Positions 26,363-35,156 of a stretch of 64,000 nucleotides of DNA are shown piece after piece. The translations under genes and the position numbers were made by a program. Position 1 is the first letter of the stretch; every line of letters starts with the position of its first letter. The stretch is from Streptomyces sp. NRRL S-340 (lineage in GTDB: Bacteria; Actinomycetota; Actinomycetes; Streptomycetales; Streptomycetaceae), in NCBI RefSeq assembly GCF_000720185.1, contig NZ_JOIY01000013.1, positions 1 through 64,000 on the forward strand, written 5' to 3'. The notes under the pieces were generated by a model, which worked only from the letters and a program-made list of their open reading frames with translations, had not been told where the DNA came from and did not search any database.

Positions 26363-27154
26363 TCACGACCGGCTGTGGCTGACCGTGAGGCCGTAGAAGG
26401 CGACCCGGGCCCCCTTCGTGGTGCTGTCGGAGGAGGACTGGTTGTACGAACCGGCCTTGAAGTACTGCTTGTACGGCCGGAACGAGGAGGGGATGGCGTA
26501 GTGGGTGGTGCTGCCGTCGACGGTCAGGTCGATGGTGTCGCCGCCGGAGACGGCGATGGTGTACCGCCACGTCTTGCCGGTGGAGACGTGCCCGACGGTG
26601 TGCAGCGTCTGGCCGCCGTCGGGTGAGTTCTCGGTGCCGAGGACGATGTCACCGCCGGCCCGGTAGTACAGCTCCACCAGCGGCTTGGTGGAGGAGCCGC
26701 CGGTGCCCAGGTGGATCTGTCCCACGCACACGTTGGAGGTCACGGAGACCACGCGGAGCGTGGCGTTCAGCCGGTGGGTGCCGCTGAGCGGCCAGTCGGC
26801 GGCGCTGCCGTCGCGGTTCATCTCCCGCAGTTCGGAGCGGGCGTAGTGGGAGTTCGGCGTGGTGACGCCCTTCTCGGGTGCCCAGAAGGTCATCGCGCCG
26901 TCGCGGGTGTCGGTGTAGAAGTACGCGTCCTGGTAGCCGTCGGGGCCCTGGAGCCGTGCGGAGGGGATGGTGGTCGGGGACCCGGGTGAGCCGACCGGTT
27001 CCTGGAGCTGCCAGGTCGACAGGTCGAAGTTGCCGCCCGGTGCGACCTTCGGGTCGGCGGCGTTCGCGCCGCCCGCGCCGAGGACGGCCAGGGTGCCGGT
27101 GAGTGCCACGACCGTCGCGGCGGCGACGATCCGGGAGCGCTGGGACGAGGTCAT
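26363..27154 (-). CDS. Secreted polysaccharide lyase family 7 alginate lyase
   Basis: A 263-residue secreted enzyme with a Sec signal (RSRIVAAATVVALTGTLAVL, cleavage likely after GANA near 32). PL7 signatures are all visible: YARSELREM (catalytic Arg region), VGQIHLG and YKQYFKAGSYNQ with the catalytic Tyr. In PL7, QIH rather than QVH is associated with preference for guluronate-containing substrates, so a poly-G or poly-MG lyase is likely. The beta-jelly-roll spans nearly the whole mature protein, with no extra binding module. A palindromic operator lies about 40 bases upstream of the ATG. Confidence 0.93.
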   Translation of the reverse strand: MTSSQRSRIVAAATVVALTGTLAVLGAGGANAADPKVAPGGNFDLSTWQLQEPVGSPGSPTTIPSARLQGPDGYQDAYFYTDTRDGAMTFWAPEKGVTTPNSHYARSELREMNRDGSAADWPLSGTHRLNATLRVVSVTSNVCVGQIHLGTGGSSTKPLVELYYRAGGDIVLGTENSPDGGQTLHTVGHVSTGKTWRYTIAVSGGDTIDLTVDGSTTHYAIPSSFRPYKQYFKAGSYNQSSSDSTTKGARVAFYGLTVSHSRS

Positions 27155-27194
27155 GGGGGTTCCTGCCGGTGGGGGGAAGGTGCCGGACCGAACT

Positions 27195-27210
27195 GTTCAA
27201 CCGGCTGAAC
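27195..27210. promoter_or_regulatory. Operator-like palindrome upstream of alginate lyase
   Basis: GTTCAACCGGCTGAAC is a 16-bp near-perfect palindrome centred on CCGG (mismatch only at one symmetric pair), 41 bases upstream of the lyase ATG. It resembles sites of LacI-family sugar repressors. No LacI gene is adjacent. Confidence 0.55.
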
Positions 27211-27384
27211 ATCGAACGTGTACATGCACTGCCGGTGACCCGGGAACCTAAAGGTCTGAACCTGACACGTCAAGGGGTGCGGAGGGGTACGGCGGCGGGA
27301 CGGCCGGGGGTACGGCGGCGGGAGGGTGTGCCGGCGGGGCGGCGGCGCCCCGCCGGCGGACCGGGGCGCCGCCGCGCCCCCGCG

Positions 27385-28588
27385 TCACCGGGTGAACCGC
27401 ACCGGCAGACTGCGCGGGCCGCGGATCATCAGCCCGGGGCGCCAGGTGATCGCCGCCGGGTGGATGTCGAGGGCCAGGCCGGGGCAGCGTTCCAGCAGCG
27501 TCCGCACGGCGATGCGCGCCTCCAGGCGGGCCAGCGGCGCGCCCAGGCAGTGATGGATGCCGTGGCCGAACGCCACATGGCCGCGGGCGTCGCGGAAGAT
27601 GTCGAAGCGCTCGGGTCCGGCGAAGCGCGCCGGGTCCCGGTTGGCGTCGGCGATGGCGACGAGGACGAGTTCACCGCCGCCGGGCACGACGGTGCCGCCG
27701 ATCGTCACGGGTTCCGTGGTGAAGCGGTAGGTGGGGGTCTCCAGCGGGCCGTCGTAGCGGAGCATCTCCTCGACGGCGGCGTCGATCAGGCCGGGGTCGG
27801 CGCGCAGGGCGGCCAGTTGAGCGGGGTGGGTGAGCAGGGCGAGGACGCCGTTGGAGATGAGGTTGACGGTGGTCTCGTGGCCGGCGACGAGCAGCAGCCA
27901 GGCCATGCCGACGAGTTCCTCGTGGGAGAGGCGGTCGCCGTCGTCGTCCTCGGCCTGGATCAGCGCGCTCAGCAGGTCCTCGCCCGGCCGCTGCCGCTTG
28001 CCGCTCACCAGCTCCCGCATGTACCGGGCCATCGCGGCCGCCGCGGCCTTGCGCTCCGTGACGTCACTGGCGCCGATCGCGTCGTTCGACCAGGCCCGGA
28101 AGGACGCGCGGTCCAGGTCGGGGACGCCGAGGAGTTCGCAGATGACGGAGATGGGCAGCGGGAAGGACAGGGCCTCGACGAGGTCGGCCCGCCCGTCGGG
28201 GGCGGCGAGCATCCGGTCCAGGAGCGCGTCGGTGGTCTTCTGGACGCGCGGGGCGAGTTCCTCCACCCGGCGTGCGGTGAACTCGCGGGCGACCAGCCTG
28301 CGCAGCCGGGTGTGGTCCGGCGGGTCGGAGCTGAGCATGTGGGGCCCGGAGGAGACCGGCCCCAGCGGCAGCGCGGGCGACGCCTTCGCCCAGTCCTTGG
28401 TGAGCCGGGGATCGGCGAGCGCGGCGCGCCCGGCCTCGTACCCGACGACCAGCCAGGCCTCCGCTCCCCCCTTCGGGCATCCGGATGCGGTGCACCGGGC
28501 CCTGCGCCCGTAACCGGGCGTACACCGGGTACGGATCCCGGGTGAACGGCTCACCGAGCGCGGCGAGATCGACGATGCTCGTGCTCAT
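27385..28588 (-). pseudogene. Cytochrome P450, frameshifted near the N-terminus
   Basis: Two reading frames together give one P450. Frame 1 runs from ATG 28588 (MSTSIVDLAALGEPFTRDPY to RIRMPEG) and frame 2 from about 28465 down to 27385 (AEAWLVVGYE onward), carrying AGHETT, EEMLR and the haem loop FGHGIHHCLGAPLAR. The break is in a run of six C on the + strand (28465-28470). Removing one base restores a continuous 400-residue protein with normal P450 length and spacing. GAGGAGGGGG precedes the ATG. Everything else is intact, so this is either a recent inactivation or a sequencing error in the homopolymer. It resembles the CYP107 group. It lies 102 bases after the MFS gene on the same strand. 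Confidence 0.8.
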
Positions 28589-28690
28589 GGACACAGCCCC
28601 CTCCTCACGGCCCCCGTAACCCACCGAATGTAGCCCCTCACCGGGCCGGGCCGCTGCCCTCGCGCCGGTCCGGGCGTGGCACCGGCGGGG

Positions 28691-30772
28691 TCAGCCCGGC
28701 CGCCGGCCGGGGCCGAGGTCGGCGCGGACGGTCGTGGCGCCGTCGCCGACGACGACCTCGGCGGACAGGGGCGGGCCGCCGGCGGTGGCGACGGTGTAGG
28801 CGCCCGGGGCGAGGCCGGTGACCGTGTACGTGCCGTCCGGTGCGGTCGTCGCCGAGTCCACCGGTTCGCCCGCCGCGCCGAGCACGGTGACACGGGCGCC
28901 GGCGAGGGGCCGGCCGGAGTCCGGGTCGCGGACCGTGCCGTGCAGGACGGCGGCCCCGGCGGACGGGCCGTCGGCGGCCTCTCGTACGCGCTCCCGCGGC
29001 GCGGGCCGGGTGCCGGGCACCGAGCCGGGACCCACCGGACGCGGCACGGCGGCGGTCCCGGCGACGGGCGCGGCCGGTGCCGGGGTGCCCGCGCGGCCGC
29101 GGACCAGCGAGGCCGCCGCGGCGGCCAGGGACATGGCGATGGCGAGCGAGAAGACGACGACGAGGCCGTGGTGGAACGGCTGCGCGATCAGGTGCGGGAA
29201 GTACTCGCGGCCGGTGAGGTGCGCGGCGGCGGACGGGGAGAGGTGGCCGAGGATGTCCGGTCCGAGCAGGTGCTGGATGGGGTTGTAGCCGAGGAACGCG
29301 GCGAACAGGACGCCGACCGGGGGCAGTTCGGCGACCGTGTGGGCGGCGCCCGCCGGGACGCCCTGGCCGGTCAGGCCCGAGGCCAGCGAGTGCGGAAGGG
29401 TTCCGGAGAGCCCGGCGACCATGAGCGAGAAGAAGACACCCATGGACAGCACCATGCCGGCGTTCTGGAAGGTGGCCCGCATGCCGGAGGCGGCGCCCCG
29501 CGCGTCGGCGGGCACGCTGGACATGATGACGGAGGTGTTGGGGGCGGCGAACAGGCCCCCGCCGAGGCCGTTGAGGAGGATCAGTCCGGCGAAGACCCAG
29601 TAGCCGAAGTCGCTGGGCAGGACGAGCAGTCCGGCGAACGACGCCGCCATCACCACGAACCCGGACGCGGCGAACAGCCGGGCCCCGAACCGGTCGGACA
29701 GCGCACCGGACACCGGCCCGGCGAGCAGGAAGCCGATGGTCAGCGGCAGCATGTAGACACCGGCCCACAGCGGGGTGTCGGCGTAGTCGTAGCCGTGCAG
29801 GGGCAGCCAGATGCCCTGGAGCCAGATGATGAGCATGAACTGCAGTCCGCCGCGGGCGATCGCGCCCAGCAGGGTGGCCGCGTTGCCGCCCGCGAAGGCG
29901 GCGTTGCGGAACAGGCCGAGCGGGAACATCGGCTCGGGCACCTTGGTCTCGACGAGACAGAAGACGCCGAGCAGCGCCACCCCGCCGGTCAGCCCGGCCA
30001 GGACCCACGGGTTGGTCCAGCCCATGGTGTGACCGCCGTAGGGCTGGATCCCGTAGGTGATCGCGGCGAGCAGCACCGTCAGCCCGGCGGCGAAGGTGAC
30101 GTTCCCCCACCAGTCCATCCGTCCCGGCCTGCGCACACCGGTCTCGTGCAGCGACTTGTACGCCCATACGGTGCCGATCAGGCCGATGGGCACGTTGACC
30201 CAGAACACCGAGCGCCAGTTCCAGGTGACGAGCACGCCGCCCAGGACCAGGCCGAGGAACGAGCCCGCGATGCCGGCCACCATGTTGACGCCCAGGGCCA
30301 TGCCGCGCTGCCGTGCCGGGAAGGCGTCGGTGAGGATGGCGGCGGAGTTGGCCATCAGCATCGAGCCGCCGACCGCCTGCACGATGCGCCAGCCGATCAG
30401 CCACAGCGCCCCGCCGCCACCGTGGAAGGGGTCGAGCGAGAGGACCACCGAGGTGAGCGTGAAGACGAGGAACCCGGCGTTGTAGATCCGCACCCGTCCC
30501 TTCATGTCGCCGAGCCGCCCCAGGGCGACCACCAGGACGGCGGTGACGAGCATGTAGCCCATCAGCATCCACAGCAGGTAGCTGACGTTGGCGGGTTCGA
30601 GCGGGTCGAGGCGGATGCCGGTGAAGATGCCGGGCAGCGAGATCAGCACGATCGAGCTGTTGATGGTGGCGAGCAGCATGCCGACGGTGGTGTTGGTCAG
30701 CGCCACCCACTTGTAGCCGGGGTGGTCCACGCCGGTCCACGACCTGGGGCCGCGCTGCTGGACGGTGGTCAT
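28691..30772 (-). CDS. MFS drug exporter (DHA2 type) fused to a carboxypeptidase regulatory-like domain
   Basis: A 693-residue protein. Residues 1 to about 585 form a 14-helix DHA2/EmrB-QacA type exporter: NTTVGMLLATINSSIVLISL in helix 1, LGRLGDMKGRVR in loop 2-3 and VNMVAGIAGSFLGLVLGG (antiporter motif C region). After a Pro/Ala/Arg linker the last ~75 residues (HGTVRDPDSGRPLAGARVTV to AGAYTVATAGG-like text) form a carboxypeptidase regulatory-like beta-sandwich. The start codon overlaps the MarR stop (ATGA), so both are co-translated. Probably a MarR-controlled multidrug or metabolite exporter; the role of the appended domain is unknown. Confidence 0.88.
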   Translation of the reverse strand: MTTVQQRGPRSWTGVDHPGYKWVALTNTTVGMLLATINSSIVLISLPGIFTGIRLDPLEPANVSYLLWMLMGYMLVTAVLVVALGRLGDMKGRVRIYNAGFLVFTLTSVVLSLDPFHGGGGALWLIGWRIVQAVGGSMLMANSAAILTDAFPARQRGMALGVNMVAGIAGSFLGLVLGGVLVTWNWRSVFWVNVPIGLIGTVWAYKSLHETGVRRPGRMDWWGNVTFAAGLTVLLAAITYGIQPYGGHTMGWTNPWVLAGLTGGVALLGVFCLVETKVPEPMFPLGLFRNAAFAGGNAATLLGAIARGGLQFMLIIWLQGIWLPLHGYDYADTPLWAGVYMLPLTIGFLLAGPVSGALSDRFGARLFAASGFVVMAASFAGLLVLPSDFGYWVFAGLILLNGLGGGLFAAPNTSVIMSSVPADARGAASGMRATFQNAGMVLSMGVFFSLMVAGLSGTLPHSLASGLTGQGVPAGAAHTVAELPPVGVLFAAFLGYNPIQHLLGPDILGHLSPSAAAHLTGREYFPHLIAQPFHHGLVVVFSLAIAMSLAAAAASLVRGRAGTPAPAAPVAGTAAVPRPVGPGSVPGTRPAPRERVREAADGPSAGAAVLHGTVRDPDSGRPLAGARVTVLGAAGEPVDSATTAPDGTYTVTGLAPGAYTVATAGGPPLSAEVVVGDGATTVRADLGPGRRPG

Positions 30773-31260
30773 CGTGTGCTCCCGGCGGGCCGGTGTCCGG
30801 GAGGCGTGGGCTGCTCGCGTTCCCCGAGCATCCGCCGTACGAGCGGCAGGGCGGTCCGCATCGCCGCGCCCAGCGCCTGCTGTTCCTCGGCGGGCAGGGC
30901 GGTGAGCAGCTCGGCCAGCCGGGCGTCGCGGGCCTGCCTGCGCTCGGCGAGGACGGCACGGCCGGTGCCGGTGAGGGTGACCAGGCTGACCCGTCCGTCG
31001 CCGGGGTCGTCGGCCCGCGCCACGAGGTCCTGCGACTGCAGCCGCTGCACCAGCTGCGTCATGGAGGGCTGGGTGACGCCCTCGGCGGCGGCCAGTGCGG
31101 TCAGCCGGGCCGGACCGTCGCGTTCGAGCCGGGCCAGGGTGGCGGCGGCGGTCAGACTCAGCCCGCGCCGGTCCGTCAGTGCCCTGATCACCGCCGAGGC
31201 CAGGTCGGCCAGGGCCCGTGCGGTGTCCTGCGCGCCGGGTGCGGAGTGCGACTGGTCCAC
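30769..31260 (-). CDS. MarR-family transcriptional regulator
   Basis: A 163-residue winged-helix MarR regulator: LSLTAAATLARLERDGPARL, EGVTQPSMTQLVQRLQSQDL (recognition helix) and ARADDPGDGRVSLVTLT (wing with DxR). The GTG at 31260 gives the expected length. It is coupled to the MFS exporter by an ATGA overlap, the standard arrangement for MarR autoregulating an efflux operon. The promoter holds a CCTATATAGG palindrome. Confidence 0.92.
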   Translation of the reverse strand: MDQSHSAPGAQDTARALADLASAVIRALTDRRGLSLTAAATLARLERDGPARLTALAAAEGVTQPSMTQLVQRLQSQDLVARADDPGDGRVSLVTLTGTGRAVLAERRQARDARLAELLTALPAEEQQALGAAMRTALPLVRRMLGEREQPTPPGHRPAGSTR

Positions 31261-31279
31261 CCTTCTTTCGTATCACGCT

Positions 31280-31289
31280 CCTATATAGG
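31280..31289. promoter_or_regulatory. Palindrome in the marR promoter
   Basis: CCTATATAGG is a perfect 10-bp palindrome with a second CCTAT half-site 4 bases further on (31293-31297), about 20-37 bases upstream of the marR start in an AT-rich patch. It probably overlaps the -10 region and is the likely autoregulatory MarR operator. Confidence 0.55.
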
Positions 31290-31380
31290 TGTCCTATCAA
31301 ATGACGGTAAGGAAAAGGGGGGCGGGAAGCGGTCCGGTGCTTCCGTCCGCCGGCCGTGGCCTCCCCCGCCTCTCCCGCCC

Positions 31381-32907
31381 CTACCGCGTCCCGCGGGTGG
31401 CGCGGTACAGCTCCTCGGAGGTGGAGAGCAGTTCGCGCTGCTCCTCCTCGGAGCCCACCATCGGCTGCGAACCGTGCAGCGGCACCTGCGCGCTCTCGGG
31501 CAGGAACTTGACGGTCACCAGGCCGATGACGCCGGCCAGCATCAGGTAGTAGGCGGGCATCAGGTCGTCGCCGGTGGCGTTGACCAGGGCCGCGGTGACC
31601 AGCGGGGTGGTGCCGCCGAACGCGGCGACGGCGAAGTTGAAGCCGATGCCCATGGCCGCGTAGCGGACGGCGGTGGGGAAGAGCGCGGGCAGGGTGGCGG
31701 CGCTGGGGGCGGCGAAGCAGGCCAGGAGGGTGGACAGGATCAGGACGCCCGCGATCGGCGGCCAGGTGCCGTCCATCCTGAGCAGCAGGAAGGCGGGGAC
31801 GGCGAGGACGATCATCGCGGCGGCGGCGACGGCGTAGACCGGGCGCCTGCCGACGTGGTCGCTGAGGCGGCCGATGAAGGTGATCAGCAGCACGATCCAC
31901 ACCATGCCCAGCAGGACCAGGAGGTCGGCCGAGCTGCTGGAGCGGTGGAGGGTCTCCGTCTGGTAGGTGGGCAGGTACCCGGTCACCATGTAGTTGGTGA
32001 CGTTGTAGAGCAGCACGATGCCCATGCAGATGAGCAGGGCCGCCCAGTGCTTCTTGACGATGGTCCTGAACTCGCTGCCCGCCGACTTCTGCGCGAGGCT
32101 CTTCTCGTGCTCGTCGAGCTGCTGCTGGAAGGCGGGCGACTCCTCCAGTCTGAGGCGCATGTACAGGCCGATGACGCCGAGCGGGCCGGCGATGAGGAAG
32201 GGGATCCGCCAGCCCCACGAGAGCATCTGGCCGTCGCTGAGCAGGAAGTTCAAAGCGGTGACCAGGGCGGAGCCCAGGGCGTACCCGACGAAGGTGCCGA
32301 AGTCGAGCCAGCTGGAGAGGAAGCCGCGGCGGCGGTCGGGCGAGTACTCGGCCACGAAGGTGGTGGCTCCGCCGTACTCACCGCCGGTGGAGAAGCCCTG
32401 GACCATACGGGCGAGCAGCAGGAGCACGGGCGCGGCGATGCCGATCGTGCCGTAACTGGGGATCAGGCCGATGGCGAACGTGCCGGCCGCCATCATGATC
32501 ATGGTGGTGGCGAGGACCTTCTGCCGTCCGAGGCGGTCTCCGAGGGGCCCGAAGAAGAGGCCGCCCAGCGGCCGTACCACGAAGGCGGCGGCGAAGGTCG
32601 CGAAGGAGGAGATCACCTGCGCGCCGGGTGAGGCGCCGGGGAAGAAGACCTTCCCGATGGTGGCGGCGAGGTAGCTGTAGACGCCGAAGTCGAACCACTC
32701 CATGCAGTTGCCGAGGGCGGAGGCCCCGACCGCGCGCCTGAGCAGGGGCGGCTCGACGACCTGCACGTCCTCCTTGCGCAGCGCACGCCGGCTGCGCCTC
32801 AGTCTGCGGGTCAGCTCGTCGCGGACCTGCTGGGGCAGGTGCGCGACGGTCTCCCGGAGGCGCTCCCCGCTGGAGGGTCCGGCCTGTCCGTCGGGTGTCA
32901 CATCCAT
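31381..32907 (-). CDS. MHS-family MFS transporter, ProP/ShiA-like
   Basis: A 508-residue 12-helix symporter of the metabolite:H+ symporter family. Visible: ASALGNCMEWFDFGVYSYLA (helix 1 of MHS proteins), GDRLGRQKVL in loop 2-3, QGFSTGGEYGGATTFVAEYS (MHS signature) and GRLSDHVGRRPVY in loop 8-9. ProP-type proteins take up proline and glycine betaine with protons; ShiA and dicarboxylate carriers share the fold, so substrate is unproven. The ATG at 32907 has AAGGTGG upstream. The N-terminal ~45 residues are polar and charged. Single gene with its own promoter. Confidence 0.88.
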   Translation of the reverse strand: MDVTPDGQAGPSSGERLRETVAHLPQQVRDELTRRLRRSRRALRKEDVQVVEPPLLRRAVGASALGNCMEWFDFGVYSYLAATIGKVFFPGASPGAQVISSFATFAAAFVVRPLGGLFFGPLGDRLGRQKVLATTMIMMAAGTFAIGLIPSYGTIGIAAPVLLLLARMVQGFSTGGEYGGATTFVAEYSPDRRRGFLSSWLDFGTFVGYALGSALVTALNFLLSDGQMLSWGWRIPFLIAGPLGVIGLYMRLRLEESPAFQQQLDEHEKSLAQKSAGSEFRTIVKKHWAALLICMGIVLLYNVTNYMVTGYLPTYQTETLHRSSSSADLLVLLGMVWIVLLITFIGRLSDHVGRRPVYAVAAAAMIVLAVPAFLLLRMDGTWPPIAGVLILSTLLACFAAPSAATLPALFPTAVRYAAMGIGFNFAVAAFGGTTPLVTAALVNATGDDLMPAYYLMLAGVIGLVTVKFLPESAQVPLHGSQPMVGSEEEQRELLSTSEELYRATRGTR

Positions 32908-33409
32908 GACCACGCCACCTTGCCCGTTCACTCGCTGTTCGTCCGTTTTCCGGTGTTTGTAATGTATTGGCATTCTGCTGAAGATCGGCAACCTCCGTGG
33001 TGGGTCGGCTGCCCCGATGTGCGCTCTTCACGCACCGTCCGGCGCGCCCGTCGCGGTCCGCCCGGCGCGCCGTCCGCCGCCCGCGGCGGTGATGCCGTAC
33101 GCACATACGGTGACAGATCTCTTACTGTCTGCGACGCTCGGAGTCCGCCCCGGGACGGGCCGCTGTCGGGTCCGTCGCGGGGCGGACCGCCCCGGGGTCC
33201 GGCCCGGCCTGAGTGGCCCGCGGGCGCGCCCGGTGCCGGGCGGGGCGCCGTGCTCGCCGTACAGCTGTTCGCCGAGTGTTCCCCGCTCCGTCACCGCCGG
33301 GAGCAGCGGTTGCTGCGCCCGGCGGTTCTCATCGTCGGAACAGGCGGCGACACGGCCCGGGCGGCCGCGGCCGTCCCGGCCGGCACAGCCATCGGAGAGG
33401 GAGGACGTC
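32908..33409. other. 500-bp divergent spacer
   Basis: Between the divergent MHS transporter and phosphodiester glycosidase genes. An AT-rich patch at 32935-32985 likely holds the MHS promoter. CCGTACGCACATACGG (33095-33110) is a 5+6+5 inverted repeat of operator size. GAGAGGGAGGA at about 33395-33405 is the ribosome site of the next gene. No supported ORF. Confidence 0.5.
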
Positions 33410-35038
33410 ATGGGTCTCCAGCACAGGTCCGCCGCGCGGGTGCGAGCCCTGCTGAGCACCGGCGCGGCGCTCGCCGTCGTCACGTCGGGCGGGCTGTGGG
33501 GAACGGCCCGGGCCGCGGTGCCCGGCACCGCCGCCACCGGCCCGGCCGCGTCCGCGGTCAGGTGGACGGCCACCGCACTCGCACCGGGCGTCGAGGTGCG
33601 CAGCGCCGCCCTCGGGAACGCCGGCGCCGAGCCGGTGTGGACGGTCACGGTCCAGGCGCCGGCCACCGGCCGCCTCAGCGGCGCAGCGACCTGGGCGCCG
33701 GTGGGCACGCGGTACTGGGCCGACGACACCGCCGCGCGCCTGCGGGCGGCCGGCCACCCGCCGCGGGTGGAGAAGGTGTACTGGCCCATGTACTCCGACA
33801 CCCCGCACGGCGTCATGGGCATGCGCGTCAGGATCGGCACGTACGCCACCGAGGCCGCCGCGCGCACCGTCGCGCGGACGGTCACGGCCGCGGGCTTCCA
33901 CACCGCCGTCGACTGGACGGGCTACGACGCCGACCAGCCCGCCGACCGGCAGAACGTGCACGTCGCCGTCGTCGACCCGCGCAGGTTCACGGGCACCGTC
34001 CGGGGCACCCACGACGGCAACGTCGCCCAGCGCGCGACCACCTCGTCGGTCGCCGCGAGACTGGGCTCCCTGGTGGGGGTCAACGGGGGGTTCTTCGTCA
34101 CCTCCGACGCCGACGGCGTCCAGGGGACGCAGTCGGGCCTCAGCGCGGACGACGGTGTCCTGCAGTCCATGGCCGCCGGTTCCCGGGCGGCGCTGATCGT
34201 CGAGGGCGGGGGGAAGCGGGCGCGGGTGGCGGACCTGACGACGGCCGTCACCGTGTCCGCGGGTGCGCGCCACCACGACGTCCAGGGCATCAACCGGACA
34301 CCCGGGCTCGTCCGCGACTGCGGGCGGCCGGGGGTGACACCCAGCGAGCGGCCCTGGCAGGACGTGACCTGCCACATCTCCGACGAACTGGTGCTGTTCA
34401 CGGACGAGTTCGGCGCTCCGCTGCCCACCGGGCCCGGCGCCCAGGCCGTGCTGGACGCGGCGGGCCGCGTGGTGTCGGCCGGGGCCCGGGGCGGCTCGGT
34501 CCCGGCGCACGGAACGGTCGTCCAGGGAATCGGCCCGGCCGCCGGCTGGCTGACCGCTCACGCGCACCGGGGCGAACGGATCGATGTCCGCGCGGACGTC
34601 CGCGACACCGCCGGCCGGCCGGTGCGGCTGGAGCGCGGTGACAGCGTCGTCAGCGCGGCCCCCACTCTGGTCCGCCGCGGCCGTACGGACATCGACGCGG
34701 CGACGGAGGGGGTCGTGGACCCCCGGGACCTGTCGTTCGGCTACGCCTGGGCGAACGCCCGCCAGCCGCGCACCATGGCCGGGGTCGACGCCCGGGGCCG
34801 GCTGATCCTGGCGACGGTGGACGGCCGCCGGACCGGCGGCGGCAGCGAGGGCTTCACCCTGCAGGAAGCGGCTTCGTTCATGCGTTCGCTCGGCGCCGTG
34901 GACGCGCTCGCCCTCGACGGCGGCGGCTCCACCGCCATGGCCGTCGGCGGTGTCCTGGTCACCAGTCCCTCGGACACGACGGGCGAGCGTGCGGTCGGCG
35001 GCACCCTCCAGGTGCTGCCGTCCGCGCCTCGCCGGTGA
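33410..35038 (+). CDS. Secreted phosphodiester glycosidase family protein (NAGPA domain)
   Basis: A 542-residue exported protein; the signal peptide core is VRALLSTGAALAVVTSGGLW with cleavage near residue 35. Residues about 115-175 resemble a SPOR-like repeat. The NAGPA/phosphodiester alpha-GlcNAcase-type domain occupies the second half: LVGVNGGFF near 224, RQPRTMAGVD near 455 and DALALDGGGSTAMAVGG near 500. Family members remove sugar from phosphodiester-linked glycans or act on cell-wall or exopolysaccharide. GGGAGGACGTC precedes the ATG. Substrate unknown. It is a stand-alone gene. Confidence 0.88.
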   Translation: MGLQHRSAARVRALLSTGAALAVVTSGGLWGTARAAVPGTAATGPAASAVRWTATALAPGVEVRSAALGNAGAEPVWTVTVQAPATGRLSGAATWAPVGTRYWADDTAARLRAAGHPPRVEKVYWPMYSDTPHGVMGMRVRIGTYATEAAARTVARTVTAAGFHTAVDWTGYDADQPADRQNVHVAVVDPRRFTGTVRGTHDGNVAQRATTSSVAARLGSLVGVNGGFFVTSDADGVQGTQSGLSADDGVLQSMAAGSRAALIVEGGGKRARVADLTTAVTVSAGARHHDVQGINRTPGLVRDCGRPGVTPSERPWQDVTCHISDELVLFTDEFGAPLPTGPGAQAVLDAAGRVVSAGARGGSVPAHGTVVQGIGPAAGWLTAHAHRGERIDVRADVRDTAGRPVRLERGDSVVSAAPTLVRRGRTDIDAATEGVVDPRDLSFGYAWANARQPRTMAGVDARGRLILATVDGRRTGGGSEGFTLQEAASFMRSLGAVDALALDGGGSTAMAVGGVLVTSPSDTTGERAVGGTLQVLPSAPRR

Positions 35039-35102
35039 CCCGCGCCGGGGCGGGCCCGGTGCGCGGCGCCCGGTCCGGAGCGGCCCCGTCGCAGGGGGCC
35101 TC

Positions 35103-35145
35103 GGCCGCGCGGTCCGCGCGGCCGGGCGGTCCGGCCGGGCCGCCC
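35103..35145. terminator. Two adjacent hairpins between convergent genes
   Basis: 35103-35123 is a perfect palindrome with 10-bp arms GGCCGCGCGG/CCGCGCGGCC around one base, and 35124-35145 has 6-bp arms GGGCGG/CCGCCC. They lie between the convergent glycosidase and NCS1 permease genes and probably terminate both. Confidence 0.55.
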
Positions 35146-35156
35146 GGTGGAACCGG

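Noticed and set aside
23329..31260. Natural product biosynthetic cluster around the two P450 genes
   Set aside because: No PKS, NRPS, terpene synthase or other core enzyme is visible. P450s, a methyltransferase-free neighbourhood and exporters are not sufficient.
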